52,533 nt of DNA from Kaiparowitsia implicata GSE-PSE-MK54-09C (GCA_019359435.1 JAHHHI010000098.1:1-52533), one strand, 5' to 3'; shown: positions 35,507 to 45,272, counted from the stretch's first letter. Numbers and translations: made by a program. The notes: generated by a model not told the origin, from the letters alone.

Positions 35507-37495
35507 ATGGGAAAAGTCATTGGCATTGACCTAGGAACAACCAACAGCTGCGTCGCCGTCTTAGAAGGTGGCCAACCCGTTGTCATCTCCAATGCTGAAG
35601 GAGGTCGCACGACGCCTAGCATTGTTGGCTTCGGCAAAGCGGCAGAGCGCCTTGTCGGTCAGTTGGCCAAGCGTCAGGCCGTGACCAATGCTGAAAACAC
35701 AATTTTCAGCATCAAGCGTTTCATTGGACGGCGGTGGGATGATACTGCGGACGAGCGATCGCGCGTCCCCTATAACTGCACTCGCGGCAAAGATGACACC
35801 GTTGATGTCCAAGTGCGGGGGCGTTCCTACACGCCCCAAGAAATTTCGGCAATGGTGCTGCAAAAGCTAAAACAAGATGCAGAAAGCTACTTGGGCGAAG
35901 ACGTTACCCAGGCTGTGATCACCGTTCCGGCTTACTTTACCGATGCCCAACGGCAAGCCACCAAAGATGCTGGCACCATCGCCGGGTTAGAAGTGCTGCG
36001 GATCATCAACGAACCGACAGCGGCTGCGCTCTCCTACGGCCTCGATAAGCAAGACCAAGAGCAAATTGTGCTGGTGTTTGACTTGGGTGGCGGCACCTTT
36101 GATGTCTCCGTGTTGCAGTTGGGCGACGGCGTATTCGAAGTAAAAGCGACCTCTGGCAACAACCACTTGGGTGGCGACGACTTTGACAACGCCCTAGTCC
36201 AATGGTTGATTTCAGCCTTTCTAGAAGCCGAAGGTATTGACCTAGCCAGCGATAAAATGGCGCTACAGCGGCTGCGAGAAGCCGCAGAAAAAGCCAAAAT
36301 TGAGCTGTCTAATATGCTCACCACCTCCATCAACCTGCCGTTCATCACGGCTGATGAAACAGGCCCAAAACACCTAGAGATGGAGCTAACCCGCGCTAAG
36401 TTCGAAGAATTAGTCACCCCCTTGGTCGAAAGCACCATGGAACCCGTGGCTCAGTCCCTTAAAGACAGCGATCTGACAGCGGCTGATATCGATCGCATTA
36501 TCTTGGTGGGCGGCTCCACGCGCATTCCTGCCGTGCAAGAAGCGATCAAAGCGTTTTTTGATGGCAAGATGCCCGACCGCTCCGTCAATCCTGATGAAGC
36601 GGTGGCGCTGGGTGCTGCGATTCAAGCTGGTGTGCTTGGTGGCGAAGTCAAAGACTTGCTGCTACTGGATGTGACGCCGCTCTCTTTGGGCATCGAAACC
36701 CTGGGTGAGGTGTTCACCAAGATCATCGAGCGAAATACCACTATCCCCACCAGTAAGACTCAGGTCTTTTCCACTGCGACGGATGGGCAAACCTCTGTAG
36801 AAATCCACGTGCTGCAGGGCGAACGCGCGATGGCCAAAGACAACAAAAGTTTAGGCAAGTTCCAGCTCACGGGGATTCCGCCAGCGCCGCGGGGCGTCCC
36901 TCAAATTGAAGTCTCGTTTGAGATCGATGCCAACGGAATTATGCAGGTGGCGGCCCGCGATAAAGGCACCGGGCGTGAGCAGAGTGTACGGATTACCAAC
37001 ACTGGCGGCTTAAGCGATGCTGAAGTAGAACGCATGCGGCAAGAGGCCGAGTTCTACGCGGAGGACGATGATCGGCGAAAGCAGTTGGTAGAACTCCGCA
37101 ACCAGGCCGATGTGTTGTTTGCTAACTATGAAAGCACCCTGCGAGACAACGGGGATCTAATTCCTGAAAGCCAGAAAATGCAAGCGGCAGAGTATGTTGC
37201 CGACCTGCGTGCTAGCATTGCCGACCGCGCCATTAGCGTAGAGGCCATGAAGGAAAAAATTGATGGGCTACAGCAGGCTCTCTTTGCGATTGGTGCTGCC
37301 GTCTACCAGCAGGCAAACCAGGGCGATGAGGCTGAGTTTGAAGACGACTTGCTTGAGCATCGCAACGAAGAAGAGACCGCAATTTGGGAAAATGGGCACC
37401 TAGATTCGGATTTCCCTCCCCACAGTGACTTTGAAGACGATTACAATTTTGAAAATGATGAGACTGTCACTGCTGACTATGAAGCGGTAGATTAG
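35507..37495 (+). CDS. dnaK: Hsp70 chaperone DnaK (general, DnaK2-like)
   Basis: A 662-residue Hsp70, numbered from ATG 35507 ([10 protein letters not shown]). It has the nucleotide-binding domain (GIDLGTTNS 6-14, [12 protein letters not shown]), the substrate domain (about 385-500) and a helical lid. The acidic C-terminus, rich in Asp and Asn with DDYNFENDE, is somewhat longer than E. coli DnaK but lacks the 230-residue tail of the first DnaK. Linkage to grpE and dnaJ suggests the general DnaK2 type. An earlier in-frame ATG at 35480 would add nine residues unsupported by the family. grpE ends 165 bp upstream. Confidence 0.95.
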   Translation: MGKVIGIDLGTTNSCVAVLEGGQPVVISNAEGGRTTPSIVGFGKAAERLVGQLAKRQAVTNAENTIFSIKRFIGRRWDDTADERSRVPYNCTRGKDDTVDVQVRGRSYTPQEISAMVLQKLKQDAESYLGEDVTQAVITVPAYFTDAQRQATKDAGTIAGLEVLRIINEPTAAALSYGLDKQDQEQIVLVFDLGGGTFDVSVLQLGDGVFEVKATSGNNHLGGDDFDNALVQWLISAFLEAEGIDLASDKMALQRLREAAEKAKIELSNMLTTSINLPFITADETGPKHLEMELTRAKFEELVTPLVESTMEPVAQSLKDSDLTAADIDRIILVGGSTRIPAVQEAIKAFFDGKMPDRSVNPDEAVALGAAIQAGVLGGEVKDLLLLDVTPLSLGIETLGEVFTKIIERNTTIPTSKTQVFSTATDGQTSVEIHVLQGERAMAKDNKSLGKFQLTGIPPAPRGVPQIEVSFEIDANGIMQVAARDKGTGREQSVRITNTGGLSDAEVERMRQEAEFYAEDDDRRKQLVELRNQADVLFANYESTLRDNGDLIPESQKMQAAEYVADLRASIADRAISVEAMKEKIDGLQQALFAIGAAVYQQANQGDEAEFEDDLLEHRNEEETAIWENGHLDSDFPPHSDFEDDYNFENDETVTADYEAVD

Positions 37496-37536
37496 TTGAG
37501 TCTGGTTTAAGTCACTACTCCCGAGAGCAGCGCTCT

Positions 37537-38658
37537 ATGCCCCGCGATTATTACGAACTGCTTGGCGTTTCGCGTGACGTCGATAAAGAAGAAATCAAAC
37601 GCTCCTATCGACGGCTGGCGCGCAAATATCACCCTGATGTCAACAAAGAGGAGGGAGCCGAAGAACGCCTGAAGGAAATTAATCAGGCCTATGAAGTTCT
37701 ATCGGATCCAGAATTGCGAGCCCGCTATGACCGATTTGGTGAAGCGGGCGTTGGGGCTGGCATGGGGGCTGGCTACCAAGACTTTGGGGATTTTGGTGGC
37801 TTTGCTGATATTTTTGAAAGCTTCTTTAGCGGGTTTTCGGGTACTGCGCAATCTTCTCGTCGCCGTACTGGGCCTGTTCGGGGAGATGACCTGCGGCTCG
37901 ATCTAAAGCTAGATTTTCGAGATGCTGTATTTGGTGGCGAGAAAGAGATTCGCATTAGCCATCTAGAAACCTGTGCCGCGTGTAGCGGCAGTGGCGCGAA
38001 GCCAGGGACACGGCCCAAAACCTGCCAAACTTGTGCAGGTTCGGGACAGGTGCGGCGCGCAACTCGCACTCCGTTTGGGAGTTTTACTCAGGTGTCTGCT
38101 TGCCCCACCTGTGGCGGGAGTGGGCAGGTAATTGAAGATAAATGTGATGCCTGTGGCGGAAAAGGGCTGAAGCAGGAAGCGAAAAAGCTAAAAATTACGA
38201 TTCCTGCCGGAGTTGACAACGGCACTCGGCTGCGTGTATCAGCTGAGGGTGATACGGGGCTGCGGAATGGGCCTGCAGGCGACTTGTATGTGTATCTGTT
38301 CGTGAATGATGATGCCGAATTTCAGCGGGATGGCATCAATATTCTGTCACAGTTGCGGATCAGCTATTTGCAAGCAATTTTGGGCTGCAAGCTTGAGGTG
38401 AATACGGTCGATGGGCCTGTGGAGACGACGATCCCTGCGGGAACCCAACCCGGAACTGTGCTGACGTTAGAGAACTATGGTGTACCTCGACTAGGCAACC
38501 CCACTAGCCGTGGCGATCATTTGATCACGATTGTGGTGGAGATTCCCAATCGGGTTTCAACAGAAGAGCGGGAATTGCTGGAGAAGCTGGCCAAGATTCG
38601 GGGCGATCGCACGGGAAAAGGCGGCGTCGGTTTTTTGGGGGGGCTGTTTCAGTCATGA
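37537..38658 (+). CDS. dnaJ: Chaperone DnaJ (type I)
   Basis: A 373-residue full-length DnaJ. The J domain (about 3-67) has YHPDVN; a Gly/Phe-rich region (about 73-105) follows, then four zinc repeats ([32 protein letters not shown]) and two C-terminal beta-domains. It contrasts with the zinc-free DnaJ at 223-1167. The stop overlaps the ATG of tusA by four bases (ATGA), so the two are probably translationally coupled. Confidence 0.96.
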   Translation: MPRDYYELLGVSRDVDKEEIKRSYRRLARKYHPDVNKEEGAEERLKEINQAYEVLSDPELRARYDRFGEAGVGAGMGAGYQDFGDFGGFADIFESFFSGFSGTAQSSRRRTGPVRGDDLRLDLKLDFRDAVFGGEKEIRISHLETCAACSGSGAKPGTRPKTCQTCAGSGQVRRATRTPFGSFTQVSACPTCGGSGQVIEDKCDACGGKGLKQEAKKLKITIPAGVDNGTRLRVSAEGDTGLRNGPAGDLYVYLFVNDDAEFQRDGINILSQLRISYLQAILGCKLEVNTVDGPVETTIPAGTQPGTVLTLENYGVPRLGNPTSRGDHLITIVVEIPNRVSTEERELLEKLAKIRGDRTGKGGVGFLGGLFQS

Positions 38659-38921
38659 GTGCGTCGTCGTCCACATTGGGAGCCCCCGATGCCCAACTTG
38701 ATTTGAGGGGTACTCCCTGTCCCATTAATTTTGTGCGCACTAAGCTCAAACTAGAGGCAATGGCATCGGGGCAACTCTTGGAAGTGTGGCTTGACCCGGG
38801 TGAACCAATTGAGCAGGTTCCCGACAGTTTGCGGATGGCTGGCTATGGAATTGAGGCACTAGAGGATCAAGACGGCTACTTTGCCCTTTGGGTGAGGCAA
38901 TCAGCCGATGAAGCTGCCTAG
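38655..38921 (+). CDS. TusA-family sulfur carrier protein
   Basis: An 88-residue SirA/TusA/YedF-type protein. The motif [19 protein letters not shown] carries the active-site Cys in the usual CPxP-like position (here CPINF). Such proteins carry persulfide sulfur for tRNA thiolation or other sulfur transfer; the actual acceptor here is unknown. It starts at the ATG overlapping the dnaJ stop by four bases, inside the chaperone operon. Confidence 0.92.
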   Translation: MSASSSTLGAPDAQLDLRGTPCPINFVRTKLKLEAMASGQLLEVWLDPGEPIEQVPDSLRMAGYGIEALEDQDGYFALWVRQSADEAA

Positions 38922-38981
38922 ATTACGTGAATTTGGAATACGCTATCTACCCGCTTTGCCCTGAGCTGAGCTGAGGGTACT

Positions 38982-39111
38982 CTAGGGGCTGTCATCAAGT
39001 GACTGCGCCTGACCCAAAAATCAGAGACTACAGCCCCTAGCCTGTTTGTTAGTCGGGCGTGACAACGCTGATGAGATAAGGCTTTTAGTCAGAATAGATG
39101 ACACGCCCTAG
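38982..39111 (+). repeat. Dispersed repeat B, copy 2, with long palindrome
   Basis: CTAGGGGCTGT (38982-38992) and ACAGCCCCTAG (39030-39040) form an 11-bp inverted repeat, followed by a segment 39030-39111 about 85 percent identical to 11067-11148. The second part ends with GACACGCCCTAG, paired with GGGCGTG upstream. There is no open frame. The two-hairpin layout suggests an IS200/IS605-type or PATE-like element. Confidence 0.65.
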
Positions 39112-39178
39112 CAATTGGTACAAAGCAGGCTCTAGCACTATCTGCCAAAGCCTATTCTTGTGAGACTTGACTAGGATT

Positions 39179-39221
39179 AACCTGACCTCGGAATACGCTC
39201 AAACGCTATCGAACTCACGTT
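39179..39221 (-). mobile_element. MITE family A, short 43-bp copy with 6-bp target duplication
   Basis: Ends AACCTGACCTCGGAATACG and ATCGAACTCACGTT, flanked by AGGATT on both sides (39173-39178, 39222-39227). The inner hairpins are missing, as in the 16164 copy. It lies between tusA and rsgA. Confidence 0.8.
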
Positions 39222-39388
39222 AGGATTGGAAAATTAAGGCTGTTGCAACAGTTGAGCTATTTAGCATAGCTGCTGTTGTAGAACCTTTAAGCAGCGTGGG
39301 TTTCACAACACTCAATGCATCAATCCGCGCTGTAGGCACGATAGGAAACCATAATCCTGCTAAAGGGCTGAGAGGATGAGGCGGATGA

Positions 39389-40510
39389 ATGGGGCTTGAA
39401 ACCAACCAGACGGTGTCAGAGCTGCAATCGAACCTGCTGACAGGTATAGTGCTGGCGGTGCAAGCCAACTTTTACCAAGTGCAGCTTGATAGTGCTGAGA
39501 CAGATAGTGCTGTGCAGGATAGTGCTGTGCCAGGGGCTGAGGCCGCGCCATCGTTGCTGTGCACCCGGCGATCGCGCCTAAAAAAAGTTGGGCAAACGGT
39601 GATGGTGGGCGATCGCGTTGTGGTGGAGGAACCCGATTGGGCTGGGAATCGGGGTGCGATCGCCCATGTGTTTCCCCGTCAGAGCGAGATGGATCGTCCG
39701 GCGATCGCCAACATCAATCATCTGCTGCTGGTGTTTGCGCTGGCAGACCCGCCCCTTGAGCCGCTGCAACTCAGCCGGTTTTTGGTCAAGGCAGAATCCA
39801 CTGGCCTAGATGTGACCCTGTGCCTCAACAAACGAGATTTGTTGTCTGCTGAAGACCAGGCCTATTGGTGCGATCGCCTGAATGCTTGGGGCTATGAGCC
39901 AGTGCTGGTCAGCGTTCAGCAGGAGGAGGGGATGGAGGCAGTGTATAGAGCGCTCCACAATCGGATGACGCTTGTATCGGGGCCGTCAGGCGTGGGCAAA
40001 TCGAGCCTGCTTAATGGACTCCTGCCCGCCCTAGACCTACGGGTGGGGGATTTGTCGGGCAAGCTGCGCCATGGCCGTCACACCACGCGCCATGTGGAGC
40101 TGTTTGAGCTGCCCAGCGGCGGTTTTTTAGCCGATAGCCCAGGCTTCAATCAGCCCGATCTCGCCTGCGCCCCTGGTGACTTAGCGCACTACTTCCCAGA
40201 AGCTCGCCAGCGCATGCAGCACGGCTCCTGCCAGTTTAATGACTGCCTGCATCATGAGGAACCGGACTGCGCCGTGCGGGGCGACTGGGAGCGCTATGGG
40301 GATTACTTGCTGTTTCTAGACGAGGCGATCGCCCACCAAACCGTTTTAGACCGCAGCCCCGACGCCGAAACCACGACCAAGCGAAAAAGCGGCAGCGATG
40401 GACAGCAGGCCGATGAACCCAAGCTCAGTCCTCAAAAATATCGCCGCACCTCTCGCCGCAGTCAAAAGCAAGCACTGCAAGATTTGCTAGATGAGAGTGA
40501 GTTAGATTAG
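39389..40510 (+). CDS. rsgA: Ribosome small subunit-dependent GTPase RsgA
   Basis: A 373-residue circularly permuted GTPase that checks 30S maturation. The N-terminal OB domain (about 20-85) is followed by the GTPase domain with motifs in permuted order: G4 LNKRDLL, then G1 GPSGVGKSSLLNGL, then G3 DSPGF. The C-terminal zinc site includes CQFNDCLHHEEPDC. A basic C-terminus of about 40 residues (GSDGQQADEPK to the RRTSRRSQK stretch) extends beyond the zinc domain. It follows tusA at a distance of 467 bp across two repeat elements, so it may be transcribed separately. Confidence 0.95.
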   Translation: MGLETNQTVSELQSNLLTGIVLAVQANFYQVQLDSAETDSAVQDSAVPGAEAAPSLLCTRRSRLKKVGQTVMVGDRVVVEEPDWAGNRGAIAHVFPRQSEMDRPAIANINHLLLVFALADPPLEPLQLSRFLVKAESTGLDVTLCLNKRDLLSAEDQAYWCDRLNAWGYEPVLVSVQQEEGMEAVYRALHNRMTLVSGPSGVGKSSLLNGLLPALDLRVGDLSGKLRHGRHTTRHVELFELPSGGFLADSPGFNQPDLACAPGDLAHYFPEARQRMQHGSCQFNDCLHHEEPDCAVRGDWERYGDYLLFLDEAIAHQTVLDRSPDAETTTKRKSGSDGQQADEPKLSPQKYRRTSRRSQKQALQDLLDESELD

Positions 40511-40754
40511 GAGTCCTCTGATCAAGAACGAATGGGCTAGTTGCCCTAGCGTTGAATCTCTTAGTCTGGCGCTGGCGGCCCTGCTGCGGGTGATAGCGCG
40601 CGCCATAGCGGCGGTTTTGGCGCAATGACTCTAGGAGAGGACAGGGACGCAAATCCTTAATTTTGGTTTTAACCTATTCAAAACTTGCTATGCCTGTACT
40701 AGAACGGGTATAGGAGCAACTAGGATAGGGACTGACTTGAAGGGAGAACCTGCT

Positions 40755-40853
40755 GTGCGAGTTGCGGAGGTGGTCAGCCACAACCTGAAGCGACAGTCGT
40801 GGCCACTTTGCGCCCGGCTAGGCAGATTGACGCTGGCATGGCAGCAGGTATAG
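40755..40853 (+). CDS. Very short open frame upstream of the RNA methyltransferase
   Basis: GTG 40755 to TAG 40853 encodes 32 residues (start MRVAEVVSHN, end TLAWQQV). AAGGGAGA lies about 8 bases ahead of the GTG, a good ribosome site, and the methyltransferase starts 18 bp later. It could be a leader peptide or a chance frame. No family recognised. Confidence 0.25.
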   Translation: MRVAEVVSHNLKRQSWPLCARLGRLTLAWQQV

Positions 40854-40871
40854 CAGTTGGGAAGGCGTGAG

Positions 40872-41750
40872 ATGGATCGGCTGAGTCACATTCGAGTAGT
40901 GTTGGTGGAGCCTGCAGGGCCGCTGAATGTGGGGTCAGTTGCGCGGGTGATGAAGAACCTGGGGCTGAAGCAGTTGGTGCTGGTCAACCCGCAGTGCAAC
41001 CCAGTGGGCGGCGCGGCGCGACTGATGGCAGTGCGGGGAGTAGATCTCTTGCAGGCGGCGCAGGTGGTGCCGTCGCTGGCAGAAGCCTTGCAGGATTGTC
41101 GGCGGGTAGTGGCGACGACGGGGCGCGATCGCACGGCCCTTTCTACCCCCTTAGAGCCACCTCGACGGGCGCTGCCCTGGCTGGTGCCCCCCACAGGGGG
41201 CGCTGCCGCCATTGTGTTTGGGCGAGAAGATTCTGGCTTGAGCAACGACGAACTCAACCTGGCGCAGCGCTGGCTGCACATCCCCAGTAGTGACGACTAT
41301 GCCTCGCTAAATCTGGCGCAGGCCGTTGCCATTTGCTGCTATGAGCTAAGTCTGGCGGCAATCGATGATGAGCGTCATCGTGATCCTCCCGCAGCGCTGG
41401 AGGCGGCACCGCCGTCCCTGAGTGCTACTTCGCTTGCGGCCTCACTGAGCGAGCCCCTCGCCCCGCGCCAGCAGCTTGAGCAATACTTTGCCGATTTGCA
41501 AAATCTGCTGCTGCACACGGGCTACCTGCAGCCCCACACTGCCCACAGCCGCATGGAAAAGCTGCGGCAGTTGGTCAATCGCGCTTATCCGACCGAGTCG
41601 GAGATGGCCCTACTGCGGGGCATGGTTCGCCAAGGCCGCTGGGCACTCCATCAACACCCTGACGCCCTGCCTCGGGTCAACGCCGCCCCACCAGGGCCCA
41701 CTCCAGACAACCCGCCTGCCCAGCTCAGCGCTGATCTGGATGACCCATGA
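40872..41750 (+). CDS. TrmJ/TrmH-type SPOUT RNA methyltransferase
   Basis: A 292-residue protein of the SPOUT superfamily, TrmJ subgroup 1, which 2'-O-methylates tRNA at position 32 in bacteria. Motif 1 is GPLNVGSVARVMKNLG, motif 2 is VFGREDSGLSNDEL and motif 3 is SLNLAQAVAICCYEL. The middle (about 160-205) has a proline-rich insertion, and the tail (about 270-292) is proline-rich and disordered. ATG 40872 follows GGAAGGCGTGAG, better than TTG 40857. The substrate could be another RNA. Confidence 0.9.
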   Translation: MDRLSHIRVVLVEPAGPLNVGSVARVMKNLGLKQLVLVNPQCNPVGGAARLMAVRGVDLLQAAQVVPSLAEALQDCRRVVATTGRDRTALSTPLEPPRRALPWLVPPTGGAAAIVFGREDSGLSNDELNLAQRWLHIPSSDDYASLNLAQAVAICCYELSLAAIDDERHRDPPAALEAAPPSLSATSLAASLSEPLAPRQQLEQYFADLQNLLLHTGYLQPHTAHSRMEKLRQLVNRAYPTESEMALLRGMVRQGRWALHQHPDALPRVNAAPPGPTPDNPPAQLSADLDDP

Positions 41751-41795
41751 AGCGTGTAAACCCATGTAACGCTGCTCGTAACTCTGGGTCGCAAA

Positions 41796-41828
41796 ACGAG
41801 AGATTTCCTGGAAGGAGGGAAATCTCGT
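41796..41828 (+). terminator. Hairpin after the RNA methyltransferase
   Basis: ACGAGAGATTTCC pairs with GGGAAATCTCGT with one imperfection around an 8-base loop. No T-run follows. The 41751-42270 gap otherwise shows no supported gene. Confidence 0.5.
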
Positions 41829-42270
41829 TGCCGTGCGCCTGTTTCGGTGATCCCCCGTGGGTGGCAGCATCGTTCCAAACCTGTGCGACACAGACGTTAG
41901 CCAGAGCTTTGTGGTAATTGAGTGGTAGTTAAAAGGCAGTCAGGAGCATTCTCCTAAAGAATGCCCTCGCCTTGAGCGAACAAGCCGGTTGCTCCCACAA
42001 CAGAACGGCTGATGGATGTGGGATTTTCTCTGTCAGAAATCTCCTGGGGGTTGCCGTGAGATAGCTCAGTTCATGACTGCGGGCAATCGGGCTGGGTGTC
42101 TGTTGTGATGAAATGTGAAGCGGTGGGCGATCGCCCACTGACTAGGCTTGAAGAATTGGCAGAATTTCGCGATAAGTTTGGGAATTTCGGATTATCTTTG
42201 ACAGAGAGACCCGCATACCCAAAACGCAAGGGTGACAAGTATTGTGCAGGGGGCGCTGGAGGGCGAATTG

Positions 42271-43953
42271 ATGTTTGGATCACGAAAACCATCGAGAGGG
42301 GCGCAGCGACGGGCTGGGCGTCGCTCTGCTGCCGCGCGTTCTCGGGTGGCACCGCTGCGACGAGAGCAACCGCCCGGTAGCCTAGTGCGCTGGGAGGCGC
42401 GATCGCCCACCGAGTCCTATCCTGCCTATCGGCGAGATGCCGCCTATGGCGATAGACCCGAGAGAGAGCGGCCTCTGCGCTATGCCCATCCGCCGGAGGG
42501 TCAAGGCTCAGCCCTGGCACACCGCAGCATGCAAGATGCCCGAGGGCAGCACGACGCTGACTCTCGCTTTAACCTGCGGCGGTTGGTGGCTGATCCCCCT
42601 GGGCGGCGGCGAGATGAGCGCAGCGCCCGGCGATCGCGCCGAGATATTGACTTAGTGCCCATGCAGCCTCGTTCTAACAGCGCGAGGCTGAGTCCTGTGC
42701 GTCCAGGAACCGGGGCGATCGCCCGCAGCAGCCGAGGGGGGACGCTTCAGCCAATGCCCGGGCGCAGTCGTTCGGCTCAGCATCCGGCGGTGCAGTTGGC
42801 TCCTGTGCCGCGTCGCCGCCCCCGCCGCCGTCCCCAGAAGCCGCCCTCAGGCTGGGTGTATGCGACGCGGCTGCTGATTTTGGGCGTGGGTGTGGGGGCG
42901 ATTGCTGGCACGATCCTTTCGATTTGGAATCCCAAAGGGCTGGCTCCCACCGCCGCCAGTTCTGCGGATGAGGTCTCGGCCGATTTAGCACAGGCCAACC
43001 CCACCGCAGACCTCATGAATCGGCTGACCGCATCCACGATGGCCGTGCAACTGGGGCAGCCGTTGGTGTCGGCTGCTACGCCGCTGCAATCGCTGCTGTC
43101 TCAAGCACCTGACCTCAACGCAGGCATCTTTCTCGTCGATCTGGATACTAGCCACTTTGTAGACGTGAATGGGGCTACAGCGGTGGCCGCTGCCAGTACC
43201 ATCAAAATCCCGATTCTGGTCGCATTCTTACAGGATGTGGATGCAGGCAAAATTCGGCTAGATGAGCAACTCACCATGCAGCAAGCTGAGGTGGCTGTGG
43301 GTTCGGGAGACTTTCAGGACTTGCCGGTTGGGACGCAGTTTTCTGCATTGGAAACCGCGACCAAGATGATCACCATTAGCGACAATACTGCCACCAACAT
43401 GATCATGACGCGGCTGGGTGGGGCAGAGGATCTAAACCAGCGGTTTCGCGCTTGGGGCATGACCAGCACGGTCATCCGGAATCCCCTAGCCGATCTAGAA
43501 GGCACCAACACCACCAGTGCCCGTGACCTGTCGGTGCTGCTGGCCGCAGTGCATCAGGGCGATTTGCTGTCGCTGCGATCGCGCGATCGCCTGTTCGATA
43601 TTATGCGCGGCACGGTGAGCAGCAGCATGTTACCTGCGGGCATCAGTCCTGAGGCGCAGATTGCCCACAAAACCGGCACCATCAGCGGCATGGTAGGCGA
43701 TGCTGGCATTGTGGATTTGCCCAATGGCAAACGGTATGCCATTACAGTGCTAGTCGAGCGACCCGCTGGCGATGGGCGTGGGCAAGAGCTGGTGCGCCAG
43801 GTATCGAGCATGGTCTATGACTTCTTTGACCAACCTAACAGCCCAATGCTAGTTCCTGCCCGCGAACTCCCGGCAACAGAAGCGCTGGCACCTAGCGCGC
43901 CCGTCCTAGAGTCTGAAGTCAGAGTGCCCGAGGGGCGATCGCCCGATATGTAA
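42271..43953 (+). CDS. Membrane-anchored beta-lactamase-fold serine hydrolase
   Basis: A 560-residue protein numbered from ATG 42271, with GGAGGGCG ahead. Residues 1-195 are Arg/Ser/Pro-rich and without fold; a membrane helix lies at about 198-218 (LLILGVGVGAIAGTILSIW). The C-terminal domain (about 250-530) has the class A beta-lactamase motifs: STIK (Ser about 309, Lys about 312), SDN (about 370-372) and KTG (about 467-469). Class A enzymes have ExxLN in the omega loop; here the matching stretch is NPLADLEGTN, so deacylation ability is uncertain. This type is common in cyanobacteria, usually without known substrate; a cell-wall or penicillin-binding role is as likely as resistance. Upstream GTG 42232 would add 13 residues. 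Confidence 0.88.
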   Translation: MFGSRKPSRGAQRRAGRRSAAARSRVAPLRREQPPGSLVRWEARSPTESYPAYRRDAAYGDRPERERPLRYAHPPEGQGSALAHRSMQDARGQHDADSRFNLRRLVADPPGRRRDERSARRSRRDIDLVPMQPRSNSARLSPVRPGTGAIARSSRGGTLQPMPGRSRSAQHPAVQLAPVPRRRPRRRPQKPPSGWVYATRLLILGVGVGAIAGTILSIWNPKGLAPTAASSADEVSADLAQANPTADLMNRLTASTMAVQLGQPLVSAATPLQSLLSQAPDLNAGIFLVDLDTSHFVDVNGATAVAAASTIKIPILVAFLQDVDAGKIRLDEQLTMQQAEVAVGSGDFQDLPVGTQFSALETATKMITISDNTATNMIMTRLGGAEDLNQRFRAWGMTSTVIRNPLADLEGTNTTSARDLSVLLAAVHQGDLLSLRSRDRLFDIMRGTVSSSMLPAGISPEAQIAHKTGTISGMVGDAGIVDLPNGKRYAITVLVERPAGDGRGQELVRQVSSMVYDFFDQPNSPMLVPARELPATEALAPSAPVLESEVRVPEGRSPDM

Positions 43954-43979
43954 TCCAGGCAACCATAAGTCATCTAAAA

Positions 43980-44078
43980 CACCTAAGTTCGAGATAAGCT
44001 CAACCCCCAACAGCGTGCGCATTGCGTTCGGTACAGTAAGGGCTTTGGGGCACCGCGCTGCTGGGCTGAAACAACGTT
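43980..44078 (-). mobile_element. MITE family A, decayed 99-bp copy
   Basis: The left end CACCTAAGTTCGAGATAAGC differs from the consensus AACCTGAGTTCGGGATAAGC at three positions. The right end is GCTGAAACAACGTT. Inner GGCTTTGGGGCACCGC resembles the palindrome arm of full copies, but the pairing is lost. No target duplication remains. Confidence 0.7.
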
Positions 44079-44141
44079 AAGCCATACGGCTCGCGTCGCA
44101 GTCTGCACGGTTTTAGGCATTTGTCGGACAGACGTTAATTT

Positions 44142-44264
44142 ATATCAATTCTCTAAATAAGAACGACAGATTGTTTGAGGAGGGGGGTGGGGAACTGCGT
44201 TCCCCACAAGGGGGCTTTGCCCCCTTGCCCCCCATTTGCAGCCCGAATTTTTGGAATTGATATT
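44142..44264 (+). mobile_element. MITE family C, 123 bp with perfect 12-bp target duplication
   Basis: The ends share ATATCAATTC (44142-44151) and its inverted copy GAATTGATAT at the right. AGACGTTAATTT flanks both sides (44130-44141 and 44265-44276). Inside are the hairpins GGGGAACTGCGTTCCCC and GGGGGC-TTT-GCCCCC. There is no coding frame. It lies just downstream of the decayed family A copy and close to the BtuF-like gene stop. Confidence 0.85.
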
Positions 44265-44294
44265 AGACGTTAATTTGCAGGGAATCTGACCGAA

Positions 44295-45218
44295 TCAACC
44301 AGAAAATCGACACCAGCCCTTGCCCTCATAATCAAACTGAAACTGGGCTGGATGAATGATTTCTGCCAGCATTTCGAGTGAATCAACGAGCCGTGGCCCC
44401 GGACGATTAAAGTATTGATTGCCATCGGTGAGGTAAACGCGCCCCGTCTTGACTGCCGTTAAGGTGCGCCATTGGGGATGTTGACTCAACGCCTCCGCAT
44501 CTTGCCGAGTGCGCGCTAGGTCAAAGCCGCAGGGCATGATGACAAGAATGTCGGGATCGGCATCCAGCAGTGCCTCCCAAGTCAGCCAAGGCGAGTGCTT
44601 GCCGACCTGGGCAAGGCGCGATCGCCCACCAGCAAGCTCCACCAATTCCGGTACCCAGTTTCCTGCTGCCATCAGCGGTTCGGCCCACTCAATGCAGACA
44701 ACTGTAGGGCGATCGCCCGTCGGGATCACCTGGGTCTCTGTCGCGCAATCGTTGACCCGCTGCTGCAGCGGGGCGAGGTCTGCAGTCACGCCTAGCGCTG
44801 CCGCGACCCGCTCCACATCCTCCCATACATCTCGAAGGGTGAGGGGTTGCAGAGAAATAACCCGGGGTTGCATCGTGGTCAGGGTGGCGATCGCCACTTC
44901 AACATCAGCCAAATTCACTGCACAGACCTCGCACTGCGCCTGGGTTAGAATATGCGTCGGCGAGAGCGCTTCCAATACCTCGGTCTTCACCCGATAGACA
45001 CTGAGTGCGGATTGCAGCAGCATTGTCACACGGTCGTGAATGTCGCGACTACTGCCCACCGGGTCAAACTTGGGCTCGGTGCACACAGGCAAAGCCTGCA
45101 CAGATATAGGGGAATCGCATTCGTGCGATCGCCCGACCAGTGCGTCCGCCAGCCCCAAATAATCCACAATCTCAGTTGCACTGGGAATCAGCGACACAAT
45201 ACGAGGCGATGTTGTCAT
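44295..45218 (-). CDS. Cobalamin-binding BtuF-like protein
   Basis: A 307-residue protein of the periplasmic binding family class III, annotated as cobalamin-binding. Motifs are RIVSLIPSATEIVDYLGL at the start, the THILTQAQCEVCAV segment, and RVYLTDGNQYFNRPGPRLV near the C-terminus. No signal peptide is visible; the family-like strand begins within seven residues of the ATG. Cytoplasmic members without signal are common in cyanobacteria, and their ligand is not proven. No BtuCD genes are adjacent. Confidence 0.85.
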   Translation of the reverse strand: MTTSPRIVSLIPSATEIVDYLGLADALVGRSHECDSPISVQALPVCTEPKFDPVGSSRDIHDRVTMLLQSALSVYRVKTEVLEALSPTHILTQAQCEVCAVNLADVEVAIATLTTMQPRVISLQPLTLRDVWEDVERVAAALGVTADLAPLQQRVNDCATETQVIPTGDRPTVVCIEWAEPLMAAGNWVPELVELAGGRSRLAQVGKHSPWLTWEALLDADPDILVIMPCGFDLARTRQDAEALSQHPQWRTLTAVKTGRVYLTDGNQYFNRPGPRLVDSLEMLAEIIHPAQFQFDYEGKGWCRFSG

Positions 45219-45272
45219 GGAAGTTACAGCCTATTGATGACGGTGTGGGCGTAGAACACAGAAAAGCTATTC

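Noticed and set aside
40425-40652. 75-codon minus-strand frame after rsgA
   Set aside because: It overlaps the rsgA 3' end and has an Arg/Gln-rich, unlikely sequence.
42096-42380. 94-codon frame starting at 42096
   Set aside because: It overlaps the start of the beta-lactamase-fold gene in another frame and shows no family likeness; the hydrolase frame is supported by motifs.
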